A stretch of DNA of 64,000 nucleotides from Hymenobacter sublimis (GCF_023101345.1 NZ_CP095850.1:1-64000); one strand, 5' to 3'; positions 25,444 through 34,601 are shown, counted from the first letter of the stretch. Program-made: numbers and translations. Notes: a model not told the origin generated them from the letters alone.

Positions 25444-25626
25444 ATGAACCAGCATTTTGAGGGCGAACCAGAAGACGCAGGCCTGATTCAGTCCAAGCCG
25501 CCAACCAAGCAGGAGTTGCAGGAAATTTCGCGCTTTATTGCCCAGAGCAAGCAACGGAACACGGGCCAGCTCAACGGATTGTCGCCATCCGTTGAGCACC
25601 AACAGTCTCAAGAAAAAGAGTCGTAG
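25444..25626 (+). CDS. Small hydrophilic protein
   Basis: A 60-residue Gln/Glu/Ser-rich protein starting MNQHFEGEPEDAGLIQ with no membrane segment. It has an ATG start and starts after an A/T-rich stretch that could hold a promoter. Being short and unmatched, it may be spurious. Confidence 0.35.
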   Translation: MNQHFEGEPEDAGLIQSKPPTKQELQEISRFIAQSKQRNTGQLNGLSPSVEHQQSQEKES

Positions 25627-25703
25627 CCTAGCCAAAACCCGCCTGTTACTTAGCTCTTGGCTACACCCAGCCTTGAATCAGCCCATGAGGGCTAGCCAAG
25701 CAG

Positions 25704-25904
25704 CTACCAGTCGATGGTTCGGGCCTTTACGTGTCCGCTGCTGATGCGCGCCACGACGCTTTCAACGGATTGGTCATACTCGGCTTCTGAAGCGAATATG
25801 GGGTGCTGAAAAGGGTGCGAGGAACCAGCAGGCGAACACGCTTCCGGAGCCGGTTTCCTTCCGATGCCAACGACCCGAAGACGCTTTCTGGTTGCCTTTT
25901 TCAT
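25704..25904 (-). CDS. Small basic protein
   Basis: A 66-residue protein with a basic start (MKKATRKRLRVVGIGRKP) and acidic end, ATG at 25904. It has no recognisable motif. The basic N-terminus could bind nucleic acid; this is a guess. Confidence 0.35.
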   Translation of the reverse strand: MKKATRKRLRVVGIGRKPAPEACSPAGSSHPFQHPIFASEAEYDQSVESVVARISSGHVKARTIDW

Positions 25905-26151
25905 TGCTTGAGCTGCCTGAGGCGCTAGGATTCAGAAGTGAGTGATGTATATAGAGAGCCCCCCAGTTGATGGAACAACCTGGGGGCCTGCAGCGGGTGC
26001 TGGTACACCCTGGCTCCTACTCACTGAAATGGGAGTATCCAAAGATAACCCGCATTTTCAGATTCGGTTAAAGCGTATCTGGAAGCCTCAGTGTCTACTC
26101 CAATGGGGGGAAGTATCGCTTCACCAGCTTCGTGGTTGCTCGTGCATCCTT

Positions 26152-26173
26152 GGGTGTTGTTAAACAGATAGGG
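26152..26173. repeat. Solo end of the GGGTGTTGTT element
   Basis: GGGTGTTGTTAAACAGATAG matches the left end of the 81-bp element at 7417 and the copy at 53769, but no second end is nearby. Confidence 0.55.
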
Positions 26174-26377
26174 CCGTAGGGCTGATATACGCGGCGGTGG
26201 GCTAGGCCGGCAACATCCAGTGCTAGTGCGTTGCGGCACGAAGTCGCCCGTCAGTTGGACCTTGGCCCAGGGGTAGAGGTTGGTTGAAAACAGCAGAGCA
26301 GATTGTTGGCGGGTGGTTAGTGGTAAGGCAGTTGCTGCAACCTTTCGTCCGCTTTGCCACCCCGTCCACCCACTAGC

Positions 26378-26414
26378 GTAGCGTGTAAATCCGCCCTTTT
26401 GGGAGAAGTTCCTC
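26378..26414. repeat. Solo Tn3-type terminal repeat
   Basis: The sequence contains GCGTGTAAATCCGCCCTTTT and ends with a diverged outer part (AGTTCCTC in place of GAACCCC). It matches the right terminal repeat of the 793-bp elements at 54572-54609, in the same orientation. No partner end is seen nearby. Confidence 0.6.
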
Positions 26415-26780
26415 TAATAAGGCCCGAACCCAGTGCGGCTCAATGGTTCTGAGTGTGGGGTAGGGCAAGAGAAGGAACAGAAATTTCCGTTAGGGCCGGG
26501 TCGGCGAATCCTGGCGCGGGTTAGAGCATCTCAGAATACAGGTGAGGATTACATCCGGTAGGATGTGGCTCGCATCGCGCGAACACAGTGATATGTTGGG
26601 CCGCTACGATTTCACGCTGCCCGAAGCCAGTGCGGCGGGTCAGGTACGCCCACTATGTATCCTAACAAATCGGGAAACGTCGCTCAGCGAAGTAGCCTAG
26701 CGATACTTTCCGTTCCTACTCTTGTGCTACCACTTATGCTACGAACGATTGAGGCTGGTTCCGCTCGAGCACTGTAGCAT

Positions 26781-27032
26781 TTACGGTTGCGGTGCAGACG
26801 GCGAACTGGCAAAGTCGAAGAGTTCGCGCACATCCACCTGTAAGGTGTCAGCCAGGACAAACACGGTACTCAGGCTCGTATTAATGATGCCCCGTTCAAT
26901 GCGGCCGATCTGACTAAACTCGAGTCCTGCCTCAGCAGCGAGCGCTTCCTGGGTAAGACCCTGCGCAAGGCGAAGGTGCCGTAAACGCGCCCCGAACCGG
27001 TTAAGCTTTTCCTGATCGCGCACATACTTCAC
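26781..27032 (-). CDS. XRE-family repressor
   Basis: An 83-residue protein, almost all HTH: RLRHLRLAQGLTQEALAAEA and FSQIGRIERG at about residues 15-50. The start is GTG at 27032. An 18-bp perfect palindrome 34 bp upstream (27066-27083) is its likely operator, so it probably represses itself and perhaps the genes to its right. Phage or plasmid control genes often look like this. Confidence 0.75.
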   Translation of the reverse strand: MKYVRDQEKLNRFGARLRHLRLAQGLTQEALAAEAGLEFSQIGRIERGIINTSLSTVFVLADTLQVDVRELFDFASSPSAPQP

Positions 27033-27065
27033 CCAGCAAAGGAGGAAGTCTTTTGCACTCCACAG

Positions 27066-27083
27066 TAGGGCAAATTTGCCCTA
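27066..27083. promoter_or_regulatory. 18-bp palindromic operator
   Basis: TAGGGCAAATTTGCCCTA is a perfect palindrome in the divergent region. On the plus strand TATCTTCG at 27089-27096 resembles the Bacteroidota -7 box TAnnTTTG. A tiny frame starting ATG 27125 (35 codons) follows but cannot be supported. Confidence 0.6.
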
Positions 27084-27369
27084 TTATGTATCTTCGTGTT
27101 GCGTGGCCGGTAAATCTTGAGCGATGGCCGGGCGTATTGATTGGGTACTGTCGTTCTACCTCAACTCCATGGCTCCGAGTGTGCCCTATGAATCTGTTGC
27201 GCCAGCGTCCTGCCTATCCGCCCGCAACTAATCACCCCACCGGTCTATTTGTAGAAGATAAGCCTGGCCTATTTCGAGATGATTCTGCTCACTATGCTCC
27301 CTACAAGGTCGCTTCCTAGATCTGCCTCACGACGCCTCATTCCACATATGCCTGCTTCATTCTTTTCTT

Positions 27370-27879
27370 ATGCAACCCGCTCCTGCTAACCGTCTTGACC
27401 TCCGCGCCATTCCCTACCGTTGGGCCACGCCCAGCCAACACGCCCAGGCCGTGCTCTGGGTGCAGCAACAACTCCACGACCACTTTCCCACCCTATCCAT
27501 GACCGAGTTGTCGGAGGCCTTCCACCAGTTTCAGCCCGACCTGTGGGAAAGCCGCGCGGGAATCGACCTTGACTACGTGGATCTGGCCCGACTGACCCAG
27601 CGCCTAGCTCACTCGCCGCGGGTGCCCGAACTCGATCCACCGATCTATTGCGGCGACGCGTGCTACCTGGCTGAGCTCGTTGACCGCCTACAGCAGGTAG
27701 CCAGTAGCCTGCGCCCCGAACTGGAAGCCGGCCCCCTGGCCGGTCACTCCCGGTTGATGGCGTTGCTGGAGCAGCTGGCAATCGGGAATGCAGTCGCCGA
27801 ACGCGTGCTGCGGGAGACTAGAAACAACCCGCAGCGGGCAACTATTGACCCGGATCAATCTGCGCCGGCACGCGTCTAG
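27370..27879 (+). CDS. Unknown soluble protein
   Basis: A 169-residue protein with Leu/Gln-rich helices (HAQAVLWVQQQLHDHFPTLS) and no membrane segment, signal or motif. ATG 27370 follows T-rich sequence. The gene is intact and has codon use like its neighbours. It probably belongs with the plasmid genes at 28139 and 29086. Confidence 0.5.
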   Translation: MQPAPANRLDLRAIPYRWATPSQHAQAVLWVQQQLHDHFPTLSMTELSEAFHQFQPDLWESRAGIDLDYVDLARLTQRLAHSPRVPELDPPIYCGDACYLAELVDRLQQVASSLRPELEAGPLAGHSRLMALLEQLAIGNAVAERVLRETRNNPQRATIDPDQSAPARV

Positions 27880-27959
27880 CCCCTTCCTCAGTTCTCATCC
27901 TTATTAGCATCACCTCTGCCTGCCGTTGTAACGAGAGTCCCAACTGGAAAGGGGAATGT

Positions 27960-28097
27960 GTGCTGGTGGTGGACTTCGAAAAGCTGACATCTCTGGTGCA
28001 GTGCCAATTGGAAGTGTACAGCAAGTCGCTGCTGGTCGTGAAGCAGGCGAAGCAGCGCGCGCAACTATACGCAGATAACGAGGTGTGCAAGCCCTAG
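27960..28097 (+). CDS. Possible 45-residue protein
   Basis: From GTG 27960 the frame gives a charged helical peptide (VLVVDFEKLTSLVQCQLEVY at the start). The frame is open further upstream without an ATG. It could be a real small gene or a remnant. The stop lies 41 bp before the start of the HTH protein. Confidence 0.25.
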   Translation: MLVVDFEKLTSLVQCQLEVYSKSLLVVKQAKQRAQLYADNEVCKP

Positions 28098-28138
28098 TAA
28101 GGGGCCGTACGGTTTTAGAGTTTCGCGTTTTCCTCCTT

Positions 28139-28891
28139 ATGAACTCAGTACATATTGGCGAACGTCTCACCCAGCTCCGGGCGATGCTGGCTGCGGAGGC
28201 CCTTGCATCCGGTGCTTGGCCCCGCACACGGCTGGCCCGGGAGGCCGAGGTCTCGCTCGCTGCGCTCACTCGGCTGGAAAACACGGGCCGGGGGAGCACA
28301 GAAGTTCTGACGGCAGTACTTCACTTTTACCAAGGCATGGGGTTTAACATGGCCTGGGTGCTGACTCCCGATAACGCGGACATTCCTCTGCAAGGGTTCC
28401 GCGACATCTTCCAAGACGAGAAACTGCCCCGGGCCAGGCAGCCGCTTTCCGACCTGCACCGGCTCCTACAGCCGGTGATGGCCGGACTTGACGCGGGCCA
28501 GTCGCCTTCTGCTGACGCCCTGCGCCCGCTGCTGATGCAGGTCCGACAGGGAGTTCTCCACGCGCTCAATCACTTGCTGCCTCCCCGGCGGCTGGTGCTG
28601 AGCGAAGCGGACCTGCGCGCGTTCCAACGGCAATTGCCCCCGGTACGGGCACAATCATCTGGTTGGCGCTCGGCGTCGCTCTATACGGTGCCGTACCACT
28701 ACTACGAAGCGGGCGATTCCCTCCCCCGGTGCGGCGACCCCGTTTCCTACCTGGCGTATGACCCGGGCCTGGCAGAGGCTTCTACCCTGGAAAAGACTTC
28801 CGATAGCGACAAATGCGGCGCCTGTAAGCACCGGTTGAGCATGGCTTCTTCCGCTGCGCCTTCGGATACTCCCGGTGCTGCGTCGCGATAG
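28139..28891 (+). CDS. HTH protein with C-terminal CxxC
   Basis: A 250-residue protein from ATG 28139 (MNSVHIGERL). Residues 5-60 form an XRE-like HTH with LAREAEVSLAALTRLENTGR. The middle is helical with no known domain. A CGACKH motif near the C-terminus and an upstream Cys could hold a metal. It is probably a plasmid regulator; its targets are unknown. Confidence 0.6.
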   Translation: MNSVHIGERLTQLRAMLAAEALASGAWPRTRLAREAEVSLAALTRLENTGRGSTEVLTAVLHFYQGMGFNMAWVLTPDNADIPLQGFRDIFQDEKLPRARQPLSDLHRLLQPVMAGLDAGQSPSADALRPLLMQVRQGVLHALNHLLPPRRLVLSEADLRAFQRQLPPVRAQSSGWRSASLYTVPYHYYEAGDSLPRCGDPVSYLAYDPGLAEASTLEKTSDSDKCGACKHRLSMASSAAPSDTPGAASR

Positions 28892-29085
28892 CCCACCGCC
28901 CTGGCTACCTTGCTTCAACCCGTTTCTCCCACTTCCTGTCTGCACGCCCCCACTCTACTTCCGTTCGCGTCTTCAGGCAGACCTTACGGGCTTACTGCCT
29001 AGCGGGTGTATCCCCTGTGGGCGCGAAGGCCCGCACCCCAGGGCACGAATTGATTTAACGGTTACTATTCCTGTTCTCACCATGA

Positions 29086-29511
29086 ATGCTCCCAAGTCAA
29101 GCGCCGAGCACGCTGCGCTTCCAAGCGATTTGCTCGTTCGCTGCCCGCAAGCCCCCCAGCAGGTGGAAGCCCGCCTTTTTTATCCAGGCCCTGAGTTTCC
29201 TGCACCAAGATGCCCAACGGCTTACCTTCGAGATTACGTTTGATGACGTTCTGTGGGATGGGGACGCGGACAGCCGCTACGCCCAGCTGGAGGAAGCTCA
29301 GACACGCCTCACGCAACCCATCAAATACGAGACGCTGCGCTTAGGTAAGCGCCACAGCCAATACATCCCCATTTTCACCGATCTGAGTATCGACCAGAAG
29401 ACTGAGCTGATAACAGGCGTGTTCAACTATTACTTGAAAGACTATTTGCTTGACCTGAGCAGCAAGCTTACCATAGATGAACTGGAATCGTTGCTCATGA
29501 TGCGCCAGTAG
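29086..29511 (+). CDS. Unknown protein
   Basis: A 141-residue protein with a basic start and a mixed alpha/beta body (LTFEITFDDVLWDGDADSRY; YIPIFTDLSIDQKTELITG). ATG 29086 is the second of two overlapping ATGs; the other lies 4 bp upstream in a different frame with a shorter product. No family is recognised. Confidence 0.5.
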   Translation: MLPSQAPSTLRFQAICSFAARKPPSRWKPAFFIQALSFLHQDAQRLTFEITFDDVLWDGDADSRYAQLEEAQTRLTQPIKYETLRLGKRHSQYIPIFTDLSIDQKTELITGVFNYYLKDYLLDLSSKLTIDELESLLMMRQ

Positions 29512-29944
29512 GCTCAGCACAAAGGCGTTCTTTGAATGCTACCTTGCTGCAGGCCTCCCCTAATCGAGGTGATGTCATCTCTTGATCTCACCTCAGGTTC
29601 ACTTGCTGCCGACTTCCGGCAGCAAGCGAAGAGAAGCCAGCCGCGGATTTTCAGTTCCTCTTGGAAGGGTTGGTAGCTCTCCCGCCGCCCGTATGCCGGC
29701 GCTCTTGGCTTGGTACGGAGCTGGAGCGCGGGCCGCAGGTGGAGCGTCGACTATCAAATCTAACGCCATAGGGCATACTGCTTGATCTTCCAAGGTTTTT
29801 GACGACTCGACCTACCCTCACGAGTCTATAGCCAATGCGCAAATCGGCCGGTTCATTGCCTGGCTTAACGGACGTATGCAGTGGATTTGTAAGCATCGCT
29901 ACACTATGATGCTCCACTATGCCTTGTTCAGGGGCTTCCCTAAA
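29512..29944. other. Non-coding stretch
   Basis: About 430 bp with no gene I can support; short open frames here lack a start context and have odd composition. Some local inverted repeats (for example around TGCCGACTTCCGGCA at 29604) are present. It may hold the end of the Tn554-like element to its right. Confidence 0.4.
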
Positions 29945-32239
29945 TCAAGCAGCGTCGTTTGCTTGATTTTCTTCGTTACGCCGCAGAATAGCTTCCATCT
30001 TTTCATTCAGCGCTATAGCCTCTTCAATGGCCTGGCGAATTTCTTTCGATATCGGTAGGTGGTGCAGCATGCGTACAAATTGACTCTTTACTTCATGCAG
30101 TTGGCTTAAAAGCGATGATTTTGGCTTATAAAACGAGCAACCCGTGCATGGCTTTCGCTGACCGCATTGGTCGAAGAAAGCATACGTGCAAAAGCCATGG
30201 CCAAGATCGACAGAGGGCATCAACTTGCCTTCGGTTGGCAACTTACCCTCATTCGTAGCAGGTTTTTTTAACTGCTCAAGCTGACGTTTGTCAATACTAA
30301 CGTGATTCGCCGCAGCATAGGCTTCCTCAAGCTTGCGAATATTTATTCCAAGGTACCAGCGGAGGGAGTCTTCGGAGAGTTGTCCAAGCCAATCCTGCAA
30401 GTCGGAATCACTCATTGGTGTTGGCGCATTACTCAACAGGTAAGCAAGGGTATGTCGAGCCCGGTGGCTGTTGAATTTCCCCAAGACGTCTTCGTTGGGA
30501 ACGCCGGCTTTTCGGCATAACATCGGAATAATTATATTATTTAAACTTCTAGGCCCTACTTGTTTCCCCTTCCAGACAAATAAAAAGTTGACTGCTTCAG
30601 CTGTTTTATAATCCCAATGTTTGGGAACAGCAGGACGAATTTTCTCCCAATTCTTAATAGCCTCTCCTACCACACTAGGGATTGGCTTTGTAAAACCAGA
30701 ACCTGACTTGCCCACGGGCACGGTCAAATCACAGATGGTGGGGGGTGACGAGGAATTGTTCTTGTTTTCTTCCCCGAGTGCAGATCGTATGCACCCTACT
30801 TGCAGCCGACGGATTTCATCAGATCGTAACCCGGTAAAGAGCCAAGCAAGCGCCATCGCGCGCACCATTTCCAGCGGATACGACTTGTAGGAAGTTGCGT
30901 TGTTTCGCTTGACCAATGCTAAATTAGAAATTGGCAAGTCTTCCTGCGTGAGCGACAATCCGGCTTCCTCCAATCTGGTCCATTCGGCCGGAGCAATCGG
31001 CCGGGGCCTTCGCATCCGATTACGCAAAACGGAGTTGGGGCTAGCCAAGGCGTCGTTTGGGTTGAAGGGCAAAGAAAACCAATCCCATTTGCGACAGTCT
31101 ATGAAAAACGCCCGCAGGGCAAACAGCAAGCGGCCCTGATAAGTAGCTATTAGCGGCTTGCCCCATTTGGGGGTTGGAGTAGCTTTCGGATGAAGCCATT
31201 GTCCCACTTTCATTCTTGTCACAGCCGCTACATAGGCAACAGCCATGTTTTTGGTCCATTGCTGAGGACTTGCCGCGTTGGGATACTTTTCAGCCGCCCA
31301 CCTTGCCGCTTTGGCAACCAAACTTTGTATTTGATTACGCACGAACGCCGGTTTAGGCGAAGTGTCATGCCATGCCTGAAGCCATTTTATCCAATCAGCG
31401 GATAAAGTGTCGTCTATTCCGGTTACCCATTTCTTCCTCGTATGAGGAGTGGGTAAACAATTCGGTACTGCTTTCAGATTATATAATAATTCTGAAATTA
31501 AAATATAATCTCTTTTAATATGTTTTTTACTTGAATTCGTTTCGTATAGCTTCTCTAAAGCAGGTAGGGTGAGCTTTTTTACCTCTGGGCTTCGATTGGC
31601 TAGCAGTGCGTAGCAGGTGGCCGTGCGCACCAGCCGGGATACGCCCCCTCCGATTCGCACGTTCTCGGTCGTAAGGACCTTCAGTGCTTTCTCAACTGCG
31701 ACTCCTCCAAAAATATGCTGAGCGGAATTGTATGCCTGATAACCAGCAACTAATTGATAAATGGGAATTTCACCCACTAGATACGCGCAGGCTAAAACGT
31801 ACTGCCGGTAAGTAAGGCTTGAAATTTGATGGGCGTCTTCGAAAACACGGTGGGTGCTTTTAAACTCCTTGTTCGTGTGACCAACTATTTCTACCCAAGC
31901 GCTCTCGTCCCAAGCCCAAAGACTTGTTTGCCGTCGATGCATCTCGTGCAGCAGCAAGGAAATGCACGCTCGCCGGCTGCCTTCATCTACTTTCCCTGTC
32001 GGAATTCCCCAGTGCAGCAGGGCGGCCTCGATGGGTTGAACAAGCCGATTCAACGGCTGCTTGATTCTGCTTTTGAGTGCGTTTGCCCCGCTCTCCCAGG
32101 GGCCTTGCGTTTGTGCGAAGTGCAGCGCAACCTTCTCCAAAGGACTTAAGCTAAATTTCCTGTTTGACGGGGGAAGGACAAAGGGCCAGTTTCGAACAGA
32201 ATTTTTGTTTCTGTCCATGCGTGATTCACCCTTGCTCAT
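29945..32239 (-). CDS. Tn554 TnpB-like tyrosine recombinase
   Basis: A 764-residue integrase-type protein. Catalytic landmarks lie in the second half: FTGLRSDEIRRLQ (first Arg), HRARHTLAYLL (His-x-x-Arg) and GQLSEDSLRWYLGI, where the Tyr is the nucleophile. A Cys-rich patch follows (CTYAFFDQCGQRKPCTGCSF), as in TnpB of Tn554, and the tail is helical. Its ATG overlaps the stop of the smaller recombinase (ATGA), so the two are translated together, the arrangement of tnpA-tnpB in Tn554. A TnpC-like third gene is not evident downstream. Confidence 0.8.
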   Translation of the reverse strand: MSKGESRMDRNKNSVRNWPFVLPPSNRKFSLSPLEKVALHFAQTQGPWESGANALKSRIKQPLNRLVQPIEAALLHWGIPTGKVDEGSRRACISLLLHEMHRRQTSLWAWDESAWVEIVGHTNKEFKSTHRVFEDAHQISSLTYRQYVLACAYLVGEIPIYQLVAGYQAYNSAQHIFGGVAVEKALKVLTTENVRIGGGVSRLVRTATCYALLANRSPEVKKLTLPALEKLYETNSSKKHIKRDYILISELLYNLKAVPNCLPTPHTRKKWVTGIDDTLSADWIKWLQAWHDTSPKPAFVRNQIQSLVAKAARWAAEKYPNAASPQQWTKNMAVAYVAAVTRMKVGQWLHPKATPTPKWGKPLIATYQGRLLFALRAFFIDCRKWDWFSLPFNPNDALASPNSVLRNRMRRPRPIAPAEWTRLEEAGLSLTQEDLPISNLALVKRNNATSYKSYPLEMVRAMALAWLFTGLRSDEIRRLQVGCIRSALGEENKNNSSSPPTICDLTVPVGKSGSGFTKPIPSVVGEAIKNWEKIRPAVPKHWDYKTAEAVNFLFVWKGKQVGPRSLNNIIIPMLCRKAGVPNEDVLGKFNSHRARHTLAYLLSNAPTPMSDSDLQDWLGQLSEDSLRWYLGINIRKLEEAYAAANHVSIDKRQLEQLKKPATNEGKLPTEGKLMPSVDLGHGFCTYAFFDQCGQRKPCTGCSFYKPKSSLLSQLHEVKSQFVRMLHHLPISKEIRQAIEEAIALNEKMEAILRRNEENQANDAA

Positions 32240-33291
32240 AGCAGAGAGATTCTCATCGTCTCCTGCCGCTGGTCTAGAATCGAATTAAGCGTTTGACGGT
32301 ACCGTTCGTTTAACTCACGTCCGCTCAGGTGGATGTAGCGCATCGTCGTGGCTACGCTCCTGTGCCCTGCAAAGGCCGAAATTATAGGCAGTTCCCAGTT
32401 GGCCCTGGCTAAATCAGTTAAGCGCAAATGCCGTAGCGTGTGCGTCGTCAGCATCGGCAGGCCAACTCGTTTCCCCAAGGCTTGAACGGTCTTGGACCAA
32501 CTCCAGATAGTGATGGGTTGCCCTGGGTTACGCCGGGACTCGGATAAGAAAAGAGGGCCTAGCGGTTGGCCGAATCTCTGGCGATACTCCAGATAAGTTG
32601 CGAATAGTTCGGCCGTTACATCCGAATAAGGAACCTCCCGTGCGACACCCGTTTTAGTGGTTTCTGGCCGCAACTTAATTAATTTGCTAGAAGGGTCTAT
32701 ATCGCGGATTTGGAGGGCGCACAACTCTGCCCGACGCAGGCCTGCGTCGTACGCCAACGCCAGCATGAACCGGTTCCGAATGGGTTCGGATGACGCCGCG
32801 TCCAGAATTGACTGCCACTCCCTTGTATTCGGAAGCCAGAATTCCTTTTCCTGGCGGGCAACCCAGCCGCGACGTGCCTTCCTGTACCTTTTCCCCCATC
32901 CGTATACTCCTTCTTCAACTGGATTCGTGGCTCTTACTTCTTCTCCCTTCAGGTATTTATAATAGAGCCGGACAGTTGCTATTCTCAAACGCACAGTGGC
33001 ATTAGCAAATCCCTCGTGCGTGGTGCTTCTCACGAAGCCAAGGCGCTTACCAGGCATAGCAGGAGCAGCTGATTTGGAACGCTCGGAGAGGTCTCTGACG
33101 TAAGCCACGACCTGGGCCCGCTTGGCACTGATAGGGTTAATGGCGTGAACCGCACAAAACCGGAAGTAGTCCACCAACGCGTAGCCGTAGGCGCTGACAG
33201 TGTTGGGTGTTCGAAGAGATTCTTGCTCGGTGAGCCATTCACCCGCGTGGGGCTGCTCAAACAGGGTAGGAAATCGAGTTTGTAGGGTCAT
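32236..33291 (-). CDS. Tn554 TnpA-like tyrosine recombinase
   Basis: A 351-residue phage-integrase-type enzyme. The N-terminal SAM-like DNA-binding domain spans about 15-110. Catalytic parts are DAGLRRAELCAL (Arg), HTLRHLRLTDLA (His, Arg), GHRSVATTMRYIH (His and Tyr). It should cut and rejoin transposon ends together with the TnpB-like partner. The first gene of the pair; A/T-rich DNA with direct repeats (33416-33499) precedes it and may hold the promoter and the recombinase sites. Confidence 0.85.
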   Translation of the reverse strand: MTLQTRFPTLFEQPHAGEWLTEQESLRTPNTVSAYGYALVDYFRFCAVHAINPISAKRAQVVAYVRDLSERSKSAAPAMPGKRLGFVRSTTHEGFANATVRLRIATVRLYYKYLKGEEVRATNPVEEGVYGWGKRYRKARRGWVARQEKEFWLPNTREWQSILDAASSEPIRNRFMLALAYDAGLRRAELCALQIRDIDPSSKLIKLRPETTKTGVAREVPYSDVTAELFATYLEYRQRFGQPLGPLFLSESRRNPGQPITIWSWSKTVQALGKRVGLPMLTTHTLRHLRLTDLARANWELPIISAFAGHRSVATTMRYIHLSGRELNERYRQTLNSILDQRQETMRISLL

Positions 33292-33415
33292 TAGACACGG
33301 ACATGTAGTGGGGAAGAGAGATTACGCCATTATTTCACGCAATATTACTTTACCAATTTAAAGCCCGCAAATTAAGACCACCCATAAACTGCTATAAATA
33401 TTTGATATTAATGTA

Positions 33416-33499
33416 GTTAAATACGCACAATCAGAGCTATTCGACGACTATAATAATTGCATCTATTTACGCACAAAGACTGAGTTTAAATACGCACAA
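33416..33499 (+). repeat. Direct repeats upstream of the recombinase pair
   Basis: Three copies of a TTTAAATACGCACAA-type repeat occur at 33416-33430, 33461-33476 (variant ATTTACGCACAA) and 33485-33499, in A/T-rich DNA. They may be arm-type binding sites at one end of the Tn554-like element. Confidence 0.5.
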
Positions 33500-33571
33500 G
33501 GATTGTGTTTAAAACGGTTAAAATGTAATTCCACATAATGTGGGTTATGTGGAATACGCTGAGTGATAATA

Positions 33572-34160
33572 GGCCTTCGTATAGCAGCAGGGGGATAAAA
33601 CGAACTGTTGAGGTGCTACAGGGAAGGCGGGCAGAAAAGGATGTGTATTCCTTCTGCCATGACAGCTAAAAAGAACAGGGCATCGCCCGAAAAATAGCGT
33701 AAGTACGATGAGGCTTTTAAAGCGGAGGCCTTGGACCTAGCCAGTGAAAACCGCTGCACTCAAATTTTTAAAAAAAGTTTTGGTCATCCTCCTTCAGCCG
33801 ACTGCACGAGTACCTATCAGGAAGTTGCATAGCGCGCTGATTAACTACCCGTGCGCCAGCTCTGTCAGGTGCTACGCATGGTCCCGGCATCCTACTGCAA
33901 CGTACAATGCCGCCGGCAGCCATCGTGGAACTGGCCTGGCAAGTAGCCATGCAAGCAGCATTTGCCGCGCACCGCTCACGCGATGGCACCCGACGACTTG
34001 GCGCCGAACTGTAATTGCAGGACCACCATGTGGGCAGCTGGTGTATCCGTCGGGTGCTTTAGTCCCACGGCCAGCAGGGCCAGCAGCCGCGCTCATTTGT
34101 TCCGCGCACCGCTGATTTTGATCCACCAGTACATTTAACAGCGGGTATAGGATGCTATCG
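33572..34160 (+). pseudogene. IS3-family insertion sequence remnant
   Basis: An element end (33572-33600) is followed by an OrfA-like start at 33659: MTAKKNRASPEK, an in-frame TAG at 33695-33697, then RKYDEAFKAEALDLASE, typical of IS3 OrfA. OrfB scraps follow in several frames: LPVRQLCQVLRMVPASY and RDGTRRLGAEL. Stops and frameshifts rule out function. 34161-34445 holds no convincing gene. Confidence 0.65.
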
Positions 34161-34445
34161 GCGTGCACCTTGGAGGCTTAGAAGCCCAGCAAGCGAACAT
34201 GACCATTCCCACGCTGCTCATCCTACGTCGCTATCATGGCATCAAGGGCTGTACATTATACTCAAAGCGTGAGACCAGTGCCATACCAGATGCCTTGCCC
34301 AGGGGCCTAGCGGCGCTTTCCGGTGGTGCGCTATCTACCGTGCTGCCGGGCGATCTGTCTTCTCCGCCCTTTCGGAAACTGGAGCATCAGGCAATGCCCT
34401 TTCTGCTACTCTACTATTTTTCGTTGAAGTAATCCCGTTATCCGG

Positions 34446-34487
34446 TTTGTAACAGATCATAAACGCCCGTTTATGGTATGTTACAAA
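34446..34487. promoter_or_regulatory. Nested inverted repeat before the serine recombinase
   Basis: TTTGTAACA (34446-34454) pairs with TGTTACAAA (34479-34487), and inside it CATAAAC pairs with GTTTATG. A TATCTTCG box at 34494-34501 resembles a -7 element. The site may be a recombination (res) site or operator for the gene at 34602. Confidence 0.5.
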
Positions 34488-34601
34488 ACCATGTATCTTC
34501 GTACTTCCCTTGCCCCACCGCCCTACTCAGTTGCCTGCCGACTTCATCTTTCCACAGCACAATGACGGTAGGCTCGGTGATTCACCTATCCTTATAGTAG
34601 T

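Larger units (their letters stand above)
25905..26780. other. Non-coding stretch with element debris
   Basis: There is no convincing gene in about 870 bp. A GC-rich hairpin (GCCCCCCAG...CTGGGGGC) lies at 25959-25987. Two element ends are listed separately (26152 and 26378). A minus-strand frame near 26240-26350 includes STNLYPWAKVQLTGDF, which resembles a porin-type fragment but is too short to call. It looks like a graveyard of insertions. Confidence 0.5.

Noticed and set aside
29582-29785. 67-codon frame between 29512 and 29944
   Set aside because: Overlaps an equally long frame on the other strand, has no start context and no recognisable features.
34163-34432. 89-codon frame after the IS3 remnant
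   Set aside because: It lies in decayed element DNA, its composition is irregular and no family is recognisable.
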